Source: Archilochus colubris
Lineage: Eukaryota > Chordata > Aves > Apodiformes > Trochilidae
Direction of reading: 5' to 3'
DNA length: 64,000 bases
Assembly: GCA_023079485.1 (NCBI GenBank)
Contig: CM041089.1
Location: 12,911,001 to 12,975,000, forward strand
Under the pieces are notes generated by a model. The model worked only from the letters and a program-made list of their open reading frames with translations, did no database searches and had not been told where the DNA came from. Each line of letters begins with the position of its first letter. The stretch's first letter is position 1. Of this stretch, positions 11,381 to 24,604 are shown piece by piece. The translations under genes and the position numbers were made by a program.

Positions 11381-14300
11381 ATTTCCTTCTGCTTGCTCTA
11401 TCTACTCTCCTCTGCTCCAGGTGCCCTTTAGAAATGAGAAAACTCCAGAAGAAAAGACCCTCCCATACCTCAGGGCAGATGAATCTATTCACTACTAGCA
11501 TCTTTTTTTTTAGGTTTTCCAACGTTTCACAAAAATCTTGTCCCTTGGATTCTCCCCCACACCACCAAGAGGCACTTCCCAAAAGGGCTTCTGTCTTCAC
11601 ATTAAATTGATGGAGTGTCCCAATGCATCTGACAAGCTCTCTGGACCAGGCTGAAGTGTCCACAACTGATGGGCTGGGGGCTTCCAGAGGGAAGGGCCAG
11701 TGCTTATTTGGAGGCTGCCTTCCATCCAGAGTCTGAATTTATAAGCTGGGGAAACTGCATTTGGCAGGAACCAGCCCAGAGAAATCTTAATAGAAAAAAA
11801 ATAATGATTTCTCTATGGCTTAGCCATAAAAACATGGGGTTTTCTGGAGTCAGAGAGAGTCAGCTTGCTATTGCTTCAACTTGGGTCACAGAACTGAAGG
11901 AGAAGCATCACGCATAAAAAAAAACAAAACAGGGAGTGGGTTTGAAAAGCAGAATGTAGGGAGTGATGGAGCATCCAAGAGGTCAAAGCTTTTGATTGTA
12001 AGGAGAGCAGGCAAAGGAGCCAAAATGTTCTTTCCACACTAATTAATTAAATAAATAACACTGCTGCCAAAAAGTTGCCAACCACATTCAGACTAAAGCC
12101 TAACGTGTTCACACTGGATCAGCCTAGGAACGCAGCAGTTCCTGTCCATTCCTGTTTACAGATGTCTTTTTTTTATTTTTTTTCTTTTAATAAAAAAGTA
12201 CCTTTGCTTTGGAAAGACTTTTCTGGTGTCTGACTACTGTAATCCATAATAAATCACCCTGTTTAATCTTTTTATGAAAGATGAACCAAATAGATTGGGT
12301 TTTGTTCAAGTTCTAGAAAAGAGCTGGACCCAATCCTTTCATGACAAGCCTTGAATCTGTTCAGACTCTACTTTAGCCATTTTTTAGAAAAAAATGTACA
12401 CACCTAAGATCCAAAGCACCCACACTGCTAATCTGGATCCTGCTATGCTAGTTTAAACCTAATTTGCTTTATTTAAGGATGATTTTTTAGACTGGGTTTC
12501 TTTTCTCTTTAAGAAGAAACAATGGGGATGAACAATCAGAGAAAAACCTACAATTAAGCACAGGGAAAGGGCATCTCCTGGTTTAAATGGATGTGCACCC
12601 AATAATAAGCAGAAGATGTTTATGCAGTGAGCATCACCATTTTACCAAGCCTCTGCCAGGTTGTGGATTATCTCGCTGTTACTCCTTCAGAATATCTATC
12701 CTTCAGAAAATATCCTTGAGAACAGCAGGATGGTTTGTTTCCTAAAAGCTGTGTAAACCTTCTCACCTTTGGGATGCTTGTCTGAAACTCGGACTGACCT
12801 GAGTATTCCTCCCTGACAACCTTAACACCTGCAGGAGCTTGGGGTCTCCGTGGGGTTTTCCCTGTTTCAGGTGTGAGCAGCAGAGCTCATGCTCAGCTGG
12901 ACCCAGGACACATAGTTCTGGACTGAGAAATGCTGATAAAATGCAGGAGAGAGGTTTGGATTGACTGGAGTCTCTCCCCAGCACAGCCAAACCTGCCTGC
13001 ACTCATTTAGAAAAGCAAAATACTGAGATTTTCCCTCCTCTCCACCTCAAGGACAGAGTTTTGCCTTTCTACTTGGTTAAAACCAGGGATGAAGAAGTCT
13101 TCAACTTCCCTCGTGGGTTAGGGAGGGAAATATGCCTAGAGGATACTGCTTTTACCAATCCTAACCAAATTAATTAGTTATTTCTTTGGAGTAGAAACTT
13201 CAGGAGAAAGAGATAGGGGTTCATGTAAAGGAAAGGATCTACCACATTATGAAGAACCTTGATATATTTCTCCTTTACGAAGTACCTCAGTCCTTTCTCC
13301 ACAAGTGCAGATTGTGATGATAACATGAATGATAAAGCAGTGATCCCAAGCTACCTTCTGCCCTCCACAGAAGTTTCCTGCTCTGAAAGCCCTCCTGAGA
13401 GGTTCATCAGCTGCCAGAGAATTTTGAATTGAACAGATTCCTATTTAATCATGGCATGGGACAAAACCATCAGAAAATGCAGAGAGAAGCGACTGACACA
13501 GGCACAGATTCCTGAGGCTTATATACTGCATAAAAGCCTAAAAACCCACTCCTGCATTCACACCAAACACTTCCTTTGACATCCTTGCAATGTTATGCTG
13601 ATGCCACTTTGTAAGCCAGTGCTTGGAGACTGTCAGTTTTTGCATTAAGTAAAGACAACAGCAGGAAACAACACTGGAAGTTCCCTGCTCACATAGCCAA
13701 TGGCTTGGCTTTCTGAAGGGAGTTCTTCAGATCAGTGAGAGCCTCCAGCTCATCCTTCCTTGCATCCCTACAGAAGGCAGGGACCTCATACAAGCCTGAG
13801 CCAGTTCCTTCCACTTTCCTGACAGTGAATTTATTCTTCCTTTTATCAAAAAACCCCTAATTCACAGGGTCTGATGCAGCTTCTAGCAAACTCAATGGCA
13901 ATTGAATAAAGTCCTTTAAATCCTTAGAGGAAAAGGGAATTACCTGAAACTACAAACTAAGGGAGGAGAGATAAGGTAGCAGGGGCATGCAAGCAGTGTG
14001 CATAATTTCTAAAGGACACAGAGGCAAGTTCAGAAATTGTTCTGCTTCCACATGACAGCTCAAACCAAAGGTAGATTTACTTTCATCTTAGTTAAAAGAC
14101 ACAGAGGAAAATCCCTTCTCAATCAGAAGTGAGTAATTACAAGATGCTTGCAGGGACAAACATTTCCCACTTCAAATCCTTTCTAAAAAAGTTCATTTCC
14201 CAAGTGTGAAGTCTGTGTGTCAATGTCTAAAGTAGCCCTCGTTTGAGCTCAGTTTCCTATGAATGCCATGAGCCTCAGTCTTGTTGGGAATTAGCAACTC

Positions 14301-14404
14301 TCTTTCCAACACCAGGAAACCGTGGAGAAGCTTAAAAAGCCACCAAAAAAGTGCTGTGCAGAGATTTGGTATCAATTTACTGGAAGACACCCAAGGACTG
14401 GAAG
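11381..14404. other. Non-coding stretch, no gene recognised
   Basis: Only short unrelated open frames (under 95 codons) are present. T-rich tracts occur near 11500 and 12170. No repeat family was recognised by eye before the CR1 element begins. Confidence 0.55.
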
Positions 14405-15149
14405 AGTATAGGTATATGTCCCAGTATAGGTTGGGGGCTGACCTGCTGGAGAGCAGTGTAGGTGAAAGAGACCTGGGGGTCCTGGTAGACAAGAGGATGA
14501 CCATGAGCCAGCAATGTGCCCTTGTGGCCAAGAAGGCCAATGGCATCCTGGGGTGCATTAGAAAGGGTGTGGTTAGTAGGTCAAGAGAGGTTCTCCTCCC
14601 CCTCTATTCTGCATTGGTGAGGCCGCACCTGGAGTATTGTGTCCAGTTCTGGGCCCCTCAGTTCAAGAAGGACAGGGAAGTGCTTGAAAGAGTCCAGCGC
14701 AGAGCTACTAAGATGATTAAGGGAGTGGAACATCTCCCTTATGAGGAAAGGCTGAGGGAGCTGGGTCTCTTTAGTTTGGAGAAAGGAGACTGAGGGGTGA
14801 CCTCATCAATGTTTTCAAATATGTAAGGGGTGAGTGTCAGGGAGATGGAGTTAGGCTTTTCTCAGTGGTGACCAGTGATAGGACAAGGGGTAATGGGTGT
14901 AAATTGGAGCACAGGAGGTTCAAGTTGAATATTTGAAAAAATTTTTTTCCTGTAAGGGTGACAGAGCCCTGGAACAGGCTGCCCAGGGGGGTCGTGGAGT
15001 CTCCTTCACTGGAGACATTCAAAACCCGTCTGGACACGTTCCTATGCGAAGTGCTCTAGGTGGCCCTGCTCTGGCAGGGGGTTTGGACTAGATGATCTTT
15101 CGAGGTCCCTTCTAACCCCTAGGATTCTGTGATTCTTTGATTCTATGAA
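14405..15149 (+). mobile_element. CR1 LINE, 5'-truncated, complete 3' tail
   Basis: Homology begins around the CAGTATAGGTTGGGGGCTGA block and runs to the 3' terminal octamers (ATTCTGTG, ATTCTTTG, ATTCTATG at 15123-15148). It carries the C-terminal part of ORF2, the untranslated 3' region and the typical GATGATCTTTCGAGGTCCCTT block. It is the longest CR1 copy in the window (about 745 bp) but is far short of a full 4.5-kb element, as is usual after incomplete reverse transcription. The ORF2 frame is broken by a stop at about 14791. The octamers carry substitutions, so it is older than the copies at 25.8 and 37.3 kb. No clear target duplication is visible, which is normal for CR1. Confidence 0.9.
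14425..14793 (+). pseudogene. CR1 ORF2 C-terminal fragment (broken)
   Basis: The frame reads the thumb/C-terminal part of a CR1 non-LTR reverse transcriptase. Visible segments are [15 protein letters not shown], then [12 protein letters not shown], then [20 protein letters not shown], then RATKMIKG and [18 protein letters not shown] stop follows after the LEKGD segment, where related copies continue as [10 protein letters not shown]. The catalytic palm (motif A and the YADD box) lies upstream in a full element and is absent. It cannot encode an active enzyme. Confidence 0.8.
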
Positions 15150-16393
15150 GAGCCCTTCCCATACTCACACTGTATGTCTGAACAGCAACAACCACCACGA
15201 TAATTTTTATTCTATATTTATTATCACTGTTCCAGGAAAGAGTCATTTGATCAGGACTTCAGGTCTGCTAAACTCCATACTTAAGAAAAGAGAACAAGGG
15301 GAAAGAGAGTTTCTGCCTCGTATGTCTTCTCTTCCAAGTGTCATCCGGTGACAAGTAGATGGAGGACTAGAAGGCAAAGGTTTTATAGAAGGATCTAAAA
15401 AAGCAGAAGACCTTTAAAGTATTTGTGGAGACCAACTCCTACACATCTACAGATATGAGATGAAGTACATAAACGGGTTTTTCCTGATGACCTAGGAAGT
15501 GAGGGATGGAAAGTGGTGTGAGCAATCAACCCAACTTGTGTCAGAGAGGAAGGAGATGGATCAGGAAAAGCCTTGAAATGTCCTCTAAGTGCCATGTGCT
15601 CAGTGTGATGGTGACAGAGTGAGAAGGCTGCAAAGAGAAGGATGAAACATCAAAGCTGGGACTGGGAAAACAGCAACAGAGAATTTATAACGTCAGAGAA
15701 AATATTGTTGCTCTATCTGAAATTTAGATGGCAACAGCCTAAAGGTCAATCTGAACCAACAAGAATAATTCCTGTGGAATGACCTAACTGGAAACAAAAT
15801 CCTAGAGATTTTAGGCTGAATTTTGATTTCGGGTAAACCTCTATTTCCAGTGAAATGGTGTTACTGGAGCTTGCACCAGGTATATACCTATGTCCTCACA
15901 AGTCAACCAAACCAAACCATTTTATAAAATGCACCAAGTTTTTGAAGAAATTCCATTGTCTTGCTTGGAAAGGGAAAGTTGAGCATTCTATTAACATCTC
16001 TGAAGAAAAGCCATGTGGGTTTCTATGTTGTTACTCAGTTTTCCAGTACTAAGTTCTGTCCTCTAAAAGCCTACTCTTTAAAGATCACAAATTCTGGCGT
16101 CCCATGTCCATAACTCATATTACAAATCTTTACAATTACAGCTGTATTTACTTTTCTTCTCTCTCTTTATTTTTTTTTTCACAGTGAAGCTGATTTATGT
16201 TAGCACTGACAATAAGAAGTAGGAAGAAAAATAAATTTTTCATCAACTTTAGTTTACCCAGTTTGGGATGGCCATTCCAAAGACAGATGAGAGCATGAAA
16301 GAACCACCCATGGATTCCTCACAGGGAATGGGATTTTAGCAGGCAATGGCAATAGCTGTACTCTGGGAGCTTGGGAGCTCAGCTGAAAAATAC
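15150..16393. other. Unique non-coding sequence, no feature seen
   Basis: No recognised repeat or open frame is present. A CT-rich stretch with a T-run lies at about 16155-16180. Confidence 0.55.
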
Positions 16394-16421
16394 TTCTTAA
16401 TACATGCCTATGTATTAAGAA
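16394..16421. repeat. Perfect 12-bp inverted repeat, 4-nt loop
   Basis: TTCTTAATACAT (16394-16405) is followed by GCCT and then the exact reverse complement ATGTATTAAGAA (16410-16421). With one mismatch the arms extend to 15 bp. It is AT-rich, so it could form a small hairpin or cruciform. The total is too short for a typical microRNA precursor. Confidence 0.9.
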
Positions 16422-19400
16422 ATACCTATATTACATTCAAAAATGACAAATGTGTAATCTTCATACTTAGAATGTATATCAGAGCCAGCTACTTGAGACA
16501 ACTGCATGGATGAAATAGCTATTAAAACCCTAAACATGATGCTTTTGAAATGTTGAACATACTTCAGCCATCCATCCGGACTTAATAAACCAGCAAATAA
16601 GTTAGGGAGACTCCCACATCCCATAAAGCCTTCCTTTTAATTTATAGGGAACAGTTTTCATTCCATATATTCAAAAACTTCCACAGAGATCTTGGGTATC
16701 TTCATTTTACACCTATCAATAGGTATTAAAGATATTAAGTATATTTTAACACATCTACACTGGCAAATGCTGCACAGTCCATGCTTTTGGGAAATGGTTT
16801 TGGCTTCACACTGCTGAGGGCACTGAAAGATTCATCAATCAAATAGAAATGTGGTGGCTTCTTCTTGGTACAGTATAGATTGGTTCTGGATATAACACAA
16901 TTGCTATGTGAGTGGTACAGATCACTGGGAAAGGTGTATAAAGAAATGGGAATGATTTGTCAGGACAAATTGGAGAATAACCCATTTCTCAGTGATTCAG
17001 ATTGCAGGAATGTAAACTTGTGTCATCTCTAAGCCCAAACTGAACTAAAAAAAAAAAAAAGTCCATATTCTAACCTACAACAGAGGCTATGCAACTTGAT
17101 GGGTGGAATTAGTTTTAAAATGGAGATTACTTTGAAGTAACCTCTGCTTCTTTTACAAGATACTACTGCTGTTCACACAGGAATCAGCACTGGAACTGGA
17201 GATAAGGATTTGCACCTCTGCATGACATGATGGTGAGACCATCAGTGGGAAACACCCCCTAGATTGAATAGGCCATACTAATTTTACATGCCTTATGCAA
17301 AAAAAGTTGATGGAAAATTCACGTAATTGTGGGAATTTTCATAGTAGTTGAGAAACCCAACCTACAGACAGTTTGTCTTTCTATCCCTTTTCCAACTGAA
17401 AGAAATTGATTGTGATGCATCCTTCCCATTCCTACTGTATTTGTAGGTAAAATCTCAGGTTTTTTCACCAGGTGCTGTAAAGCAAACTCTGGAACTGAGC
17501 AAGTTGGGAATTTCTTGAACCTGGGGCTCTGGAGTCAAACTCCACTCCAAGCTGCATGATGTCTCAACTGTTTCCCAAATTCAGAGAAGAAAAAAAAAGA
17601 AAAAAGTACAAGTCAATTGAGTTTTTGATGTCAAACAGCCCATGTCAGTACTGAATCCCCTTTATTTAATGAAACCATTACCAAACTCATCATATTAGAT
17701 GTCATCAATCAAAATCCAAAGCAAACCCTTAGCTAAAACTGACTTTTCAGTCAGGTTTGGTGATTCTCTTCCTTGCCTGAAGTTGGGTTAAGCCTTATAA
17801 ACATACCAGGGCAGAAAAAACTGCAATTCATTACTGGAAAATGGGGATCTACAGAATTTATTCCTTTACTGGTGAAAACATACGAAGTGCTTTCCTACAC
17901 CTTATATGAGTAAGTAACACAGTCAACTACATCACAGCAGATAGATAGCTTATTTTGGAGAATTTCTTTCTCATTTAGTTGTCTTTCAAGATGCTGTTTT
18001 GGGGCTGAAGCAGTGCTCTGATCCCTTTACATTTAAAAGATTACTTTTCATTTAATCTGTTTCTTCCTGGAGTTACTGAAGTTACAGGTACAGGCTTACA
18101 AAACTGCCTGAGATAAAAATAAACCCCAAACCTACATCCCTGCCACATCCTGAATATCTTTTGATAATGATACAAATAAAGGGAGATGCACCTTTCCCAT
18201 AAGGAATTTTTTTTTTCTTTCTTTGCAAATCTTTGCAACAGGGGCAGATTTTATTAAACTGCATCTTGGAAGACTCAGTGGCTAAAGTGACCAGGGCATC
18301 ATTGGAGCTCAAGGTTTTTTTGCCAGTTCATACACTTGCTTTCCTTTAGGCAAGAGGGAACAGATGCAAAATCCTCTTCTTTTGGTTTCTGGAGAAATGA
18401 GGTGGGAAATGAGCTCAGTCTGGTGCCAGCCTGCTCCACTTCACTCCAGACACTGCCCTCCTGTGTGACTGCAACACCTGAAGCTGAAGAGCTTCCTTTG
18501 AACCCCAGTAGTCATTCCAGTTGTCAGAAAATTAAGAGCCCTGACTCATTCAAGCAACCCATGGCAGTTCCATGTGGCAAAATATGGCTCTTAGTTTTGG
18601 AAAGGAAATGTTGATGTTAAAACCCTCAGGAGGGAAATCAGTCTGGTAGTCAAGAGTCCCATTTCCTATCATTAGGGGGTTAAGGACATGCTAAGTGTGT
18701 CTCCTGCTCTACAGAAGTTTCATTAAGTGGATGGAGACATAAACAGAACAGCAGTGAAATACTTCAGGTGGAAATGTGGCAGCTCCAAACTACCCAATGT
18801 TTCTGCACTGATTATGATCTTGGAAAGAAACACGTGCTTGTCAAGGATGTCTCTTCCAGGAAAAGTAGAATAAAACCCTAGAAGTCATTAAGTAATTCAA
18901 TGGCTTCATTAAGACAACAAGCATCATCACCAGTCGTTGCCTCGTCCAAAAACTCAGACCTGGTAGTTTTATGGCTAAATGTAGACTCTCCATCATCTCT
19001 TTAAGTCCTGTGGATGACATAATTTCCAGCAAATAACAGGGAATTATTATAAAGAAGCCAAGAACACTTTGACTTAGAGCAGGGTGTATTTTAAAATCTC
19101 CAGTGCAAAGAATTAATCAAATTCATAGGACTTAAGAATATTTCACCCTGCCAGAGTTAAATCCTGGAGCAGTGGTGCTTGCTGCTTCCATTCCCTACCC
19201 AGCTGGAGAATTCCCTTTCTCCAGGAGAATCCTGGGTGGGGGTGAAGTTGGCACAGCTGATGGTAATGCCCCAGGGAAGTATTCTGTGGGGGAAGCATGA
19301 CCAAAAATTAGAAATTATTTGTGGAGCAAGAAGCTCCTTTGCTGATGCTGCAGCTGAGGTTGGGTGGCAACTGCCTGAAGGTTGCTCCATGTCATGACCA

Positions 19401-20309
19401 AGCTCTAGGGCACAGCCCACCTACTTAAAGCTGCCTTTCCACACTTCTAGCCAGTTCAGATGAAGTACCAGCTCCAAAGAGAAGTGATAATGCTGGTGGA
19501 ACATCACAAAGGATTACTTACTAGAGTACACATGGAGAAAGAAGAAATTAATTTGCTTTCACAAGGACCTGGGTAGAAAATGGCCATCCTGTCTGTTGAA
19601 AATAGAAAATAGTGGGGTTTTTTTATCTCCTTTTCCAATGGGAACAACCTCAAAACCCTGCAAATCTGGGGATGTAAAGCCACAAAGTCCATCTCAACTC
19701 CTTTCTCCCTGGGATGAGAGTAGAACAGTGAAGAATTTATCAGGAAGGTGGGACCCACATTGATGATCTGCAGAACTTCAACCCAGACCCTGCTGTTCAC
19801 AGCTCAGGTGATGGCCCCAGCCACCATGCCACTATCAAGTGTCACCACCTCCTCTTCATTTCCTCATTTGCTGGAGCAAAAATCTCAACCAGAGCTTCCC
19901 TCAGTGCATGAGAACACCTTTAGCTTCTCTAGAAGAGGTGAGAGGAGGGGGTCACTTGCTTTCTGATTTTCCAGGCAATCCAACCTGGGTCCCTGAATCA
20001 TCTTCCCATTAAATCTTTGTTGAAACTGGCATGCTGCTGATTTTTTTTTCCCCCCCTCCTTATTTTCAGTTTTTACTGATTTGACACTCTCTGAGGAAGA
20101 CAAATCAACAGCATCTTGCTGGAAAGTTTCTAAACAGCTCTTGTTACAAAGCCCAGCAGTGCCAGAGCCAGGAGCAGGACCTAGGGAGTCCAGTGAAGGG
20201 TCACAGCTCTAATCACTCAGCTGTGTGCTTTCAGACCACTAATTTGTCATGGAAAACCAGATGGTGATGGTGGTGAGCTGGGCCAGATTCTTACACCTCT
20301 TTAACATTT
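16422..20309. other. Non-coding stretch, no gene recognised
   Basis: Only short open frames are seen (up to 98 codons at 19504-19800, minus), with no family resemblance. A-runs lie near 17047-17060 and 17588. I see no transposon boundary. Confidence 0.55.
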
Positions 20310-20530
20310 ACGACTTGTATTGCAACAGCATCTTTGGGACTTCAGGAAGCCTGGGGCCCTCTTCTGTCAGGCACTGTACAAACAGAAAGCAAGATCCAGT
20401 CTCTGCTCTTAAGAGCTTCCTGAGAGACTAAATAGACAAGACAGATAAAGGAGGGAGGAAAAACAGAGAAATTATTTGCCCAAGGTCACATAGGAAGAGC
20501 TTGCAGAGCTAGGAGTAGGTCTCAACTCAC
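20310..20530 (+). repeat. Old amniote CORE-SINE/MIR-like element
   Basis: A characteristic order is visible: TTGTATTGCAACAGCATC, a GGGGCCCTCTTCTGTCAGGC block, ACTGTACAAACAGAAAGCAA, then CTAAATAGACAAGACAGATA, then TTGCCCAAGGTCACATAGGA and a final GGTCTCAACTC. This matches the general consensus of an old sauropsid/amniote SINE ('ggcgctgtacaaacac', 'aatagacaagacagac', 'cttgcccaaggtcacacagg'). The element is nearly full length but strongly diverged. The family is known; the exact subfamily name is not determined here. Confidence 0.65.
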
Positions 20531-21701
20531 AGGTCAGTATATTTCCACTTGTCCAACCCCCCTCTGCAAACAAACAGCTGTAACCATTAAATCACTCACT
20601 GAGCCTCCAAGAACTTGAATGCAACTCACCTCCTCAGCACTACACTGTTTTTTTTTCCTACAGAGATACCAAGAGAAGTTGACTCGCCTGGCAGGGATGG
20701 GCATCAGAAAAATAAATCCCAAAGTGTGGGATCTGCAGTAGCAAAGTGCTGTGCAGAAGGGGATTTTCACACCAGAGTGGTTTGATGCAGAAAGTTACAA
20801 TTAAGTACCTTGACACTGAGGACTGGAGAAAATGCCTGTTTCCAGGAGACCCCAAAAACCACAGAAACTCAACTGGCCAAAGGCTGAGGTGCCCTTTGCC
20901 CTCTGGCACTTTGCTCTTATCCTAGGTTCACTGAAGAGAGGCCAAGTGAATTTTAAGCCCTTTACACATTTTAATGTGTAAATTTTCATTCTTTTGCAGG
21001 TTGAAAGAACCACTGTCCAGTGAAGGCATTACTTTTCAGGGGCAATAACTGCAATGTAAATCTGATGGGAGGCCACAACTCGAGGACTGCAAGGGTGCCC
21101 CTTGGATTCCATGTGTTCCACACCCAGGCTGAGCAAAAAAAAAAAATCACATGAATATCAGTAGAGGCCAATTAACAAATACTTTTCCAGAACCTCATGA
21201 AAAATTACATATAGTCTGATAAGTTCAAATGTGGTTCACATCTTTCCCTGTAGGCTTGGGCTGTTCCATGCTGTTCACTGCTGCAGGCAGGCCAGCCAGC
21301 CAGGTGGGTTTCCCTTCTGATCAATAAATACATCTCCTCCCATGTCTCATGATCAGTAAGGACCCAAGGCATCATGGTGCCAATGTCTGCACTCATCTCA
21401 CACAGAATTTTTTTATGTCCCAAGTGGAATTGGTTTAGAATCCCAGTGTGGCAACTGTGACACACTCTGGAGGTCTTTAGTTTTAGAGGACTTAAGGTGA
21501 CAGGAGGGTAAATGTGGATGGAATGAGCCCAGGCTGTACAGCCACACAGATTTGCCTAAAATAATGCAGGAAAACATCAAAGATGAGAACACAGAGCTGT
21601 CTTTGTTAGCTAAGAAAAAGAACTCAATAAAACATAATCACAACACAAGTCATGGATATGGGCACCCTCTTCCTCTTACCCTTCAGCCTGGGCATTCCCA
21701 C
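20531..21701. other. Unique non-coding sequence, no feature seen
   Basis: No repeat or coding sequence was recognised. Short A-runs and T-runs lie near 20650 and 21136. Confidence 0.55.
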
Positions 21702-21709
21702 ACAGAATC

Positions 21710-21910
21710 ATAGAATTGCTCAGGCTGGAAAAAGACCTTCAAGATCATTGAGTCCAACCTCATCCTAACCCTACTTCCCTCTTCCTGATGACCCACCACC
21801 AAACCATGTCCCCAAGCACCACATCCAGACAATTTTTAAATGCATTCAGGGATGGAGACAATTTTCTGCAGAATAAAAATCCTTATCTTTTATGAGCTTT
21901 TATGAATTTT
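21710..21910 (-). repeat. Tandem duplicate unit 1 (CR1 tail plus flank)
   Basis: The unit begins ATAGAATTGCTCAGGCTGG and ends with GCTTTTATGAATTTT. It is followed without spacer by unit 2, which begins with the same 19 bases. Confidence 0.85.
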
Positions 21911-22101
21911 ATAGAATTGCTCAGGCTGGAAAAAGACCTTCAAGATCATCGAGTCCAACCTCATCCTAACCCTACTTCCCTATTCCTGATGACCCACCAC
22001 TAAACCAAGCACCACATCCAGACAATTTTAAAACACATTCAGGGATGGAGACAATTTTATGCAGAATAAAAGATCCTTATTTTTGATGAGCTTTTATGAT
22101 T
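21911..22101 (-). repeat. Tandem duplicate unit 2 (CR1 tail plus flank)
   Basis: This is the second copy, ending GCTTTTATGATTTTT. It differs from unit 1 by an 8-bp deletion in the AAACCATG/AAACCAAG region and scattered single-base changes. Confidence 0.85.
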
Positions 22102-22725
22102 TTTCTGAGCTTGGGGACCAGCAAGTGGGGCAGTATAGTGAGGGAAATCTCTGCAGCACAGCCAGCAGCACCAACACACACCTTCAGGGGTAGGTTTGCA
22201 TCAGATGAGCTCCAGTTGGGACCCAGGATGGAAATGCCCCTCAGAGTGGGATTGGGCTGCCTGTACTCCTGGAGCATTCATACCCTTTTGTTTCATAACT
22301 CTCATGTTCTGAGACAGCTCTCAACAACAGAAAACCCCCACCTACCCTGTAATAAATGAGGCTTCTCAGATGATGGCTTTAAAGATGCATTCATGCTCTG
22401 AGCTAAAGCACCAAGGCAACTGCAGTCTCACCATTGGTGTTTTACAGCTGAACAATATAAAGTAATTTAGGGTTCAAATTGACATCAGGTTTTCTTAGAA
22501 ACAAAAAGCACAAAAAGCAAACAAACCCCAAATTCTTAATATCTTTCATTTAATTGACTTCTCCCCTAGAGCTTTTGCCATCCCACTGCACCAAAGTGTG
22601 AAGCAGGGAAGAGGATCTTCACTGTAATACACTCTGACACCTTAAATTCTCCCAAATTGAGTAAGCAGAATGAAGCTGAACACGATTAAGAACAACTGCA
22701 CTAATCCAGGATGTGATGAGCCAGG

Positions 22726-22779
22726 AAAAAAAAAAAAAAGAAAAAAAGAAAAAAAAAGAAAGAACTTTAAAAAAATAAA
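22726..22779 (+). repeat. A-rich simple repeat
   Basis: A-runs are interrupted by single G bases and end in ACTTTAAAAAAATAAAT. No SINE body is attached upstream, so it is not a recognisable retroposon tail. Confidence 0.85.
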
Positions 22780-24604
22780 TCTCCAAAACCATGCTTAAAA
22801 ATTATTGGGGTAAAGAGTGATGTGTACTGGTAGCAGCTCTGGTTGGGCAGTGTATGTCCCCATGGCACTGCCCATCCTGGTGTCCTGAAAGCAACAGCAG
22901 TTTACAGAAGAATCTTTGGCTCTCTCACTTAACAGAATTCTTTTTCTTCTACACTTCACTATTCAGTGTTGCAATCCTTGCAGAACACCAGGCTGGCACT
23001 AGACATCATCGAAGCAGAAGGATCAAAAAGGACTTTATCTGGCACTTGGCTGGCAGGCAGCAAACCCCTTCCCTTTGCCTGAGGCCACTGCCACACCTCG
23101 AGTGGAATTCCTGCCTTCTCAGGCTGCTGCTCCACTTGGGATGAACTTTTAAAGCATTTGGACACCTCTTCTAATGCAGAAAAGGGGTGGTTGTGCACTG
23201 AGTTGTGTGTTACAGCCTGAAAGGAGAGTTGGAGCTATAAATCTCTATGGAGCCAGGAGAAAAAGGGGAGGAACTACCTGGTTCCAGAATTGCCTGCAGT
23301 GCCAGAGGCAGCTGGGATCTGAGTCCTAGCAAGAAATGTTGAACAGCTTGTGGGTGCTGGCTTTGGGGAGTGGTTTCTTGCTGGCATGGGAGCTGGGTGT
23401 TGATTCAGTGCTGGCAAAAACCTTTCCTCTGCACCCTCTATCACCTCTCAAAGAGTAGATCACAATGGCAGAAGGCTTTTCTTCCTCCCTGATGACAGGG
23501 AGGCTTTTGAAGGATAAAAGAGGGAAAAAAACCCAAGCTGATAACCAGCCTCCTGTTTCTCTAAGGTGATCCTCAGCTTCATGTAATCTTCTCTGGGCCC
23601 TGACTGAGATCCCATGGTGAGTTGGCAGGGAGCTGTGCAGAGCTGCTCTGGGTGGGAGCAGGGAGAGGATGGGTGGGCAGGATGTCAGGCAGGAGGGATC
23701 ACTCCCAGACCATGGCCAAGTGCCTCTGATTCCACCCTGTGCAGCTGAAACAAGGAAGCTGCCAGTCTGGATTTATATTTGCAGATTTTATTACTTGAAT
23801 TTGAAATTTAAGGAGGCAATAAAGAAAGAAAACCAACCAACCATCCTTCATGATAAAGCAGGGTAAGTCTCTCCACCAGCTGTCTCCTTGTCCTGTCTTA
23901 GAGAATATCTGGGCTGGTAGCTTAATTTTGCATTACAGCACAGAAAAACTGAGTTGTATTTGTTACATCCAGAAATACCACTCCAGGAGTTGTGCTTCTG
24001 TGTCCACAGCAGTTGGGACCCAGGGAAACTCTTCAGTGTGTGGTTATACTCAATAAGCAGAAAGCCAGACTTTGCAGGGGCAGAGTGGGACTCCAGGGAA
24101 AGATCAGGTGGTAAAATGATGCCTCAAGGAACAAATTACCCAACAGAAGATGAGATTAGTTTTAGTTTCTTGTACTAGAATATAACTTTTTCCCCAGCTG
24201 TCTTTATGTCTTTGGATGACATAAGAGAGATCCACTGTATCTCAGGTGCAAAATTTCAGTGTGCTTTTCTGACAAAAAAAAAAAAAAAAAAGAATCATCA
24301 GATTTTTATAAGTAAAATTTGTCAAAAGCAGCACTGTGGGACCCAGCTTTGTGTAAACCTTCTGCTTTTAGCTGGGGCTGAGGGCTCCTCGGTTGGAGTT
24401 GGAGGTTTTGACCCATAAACCAAGCGGGAGCTGGATTCTGCTCACCTTGCCCTATGGAACCAGAAATCAGACCCAGGCTGAGTGCAAGAGAGCCATTTTG
24501 CAGAGCAGGCTGAAGAACAGTTGCAAAATTTTCCACACACCTGGCCTGAGCTTTCAGTCTGTAACAAAGCTGAAATCTGGCCAAGTTTCTCCTGGCTTTG
24601 TTAC

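Larger units (their letters stand above)
21702..22101 (-). mobile_element. CR1 3' end inside a ~200-bp tandem duplication
   Basis: The element starts on the plus strand with ACAGAATCATAGAATTGCTC, the reverse complement of a CR1 tail, and continues through GATCATTGAGTCCAACCTCA. After about 150 bp CR1 resemblance stops at CAGGGATGGAGACAATTTT. The whole unit, including about 45 bp of non-CR1 flank that ends in GAGCTTTTATGA, occurs twice: 21710-21910 and 21911-22101. Copy 2 lacks 8 bp (ATGTCCCC) and carries a handful of substitutions. The duplication therefore happened after CR1 insertion, in the host DNA. Confidence 0.8.
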
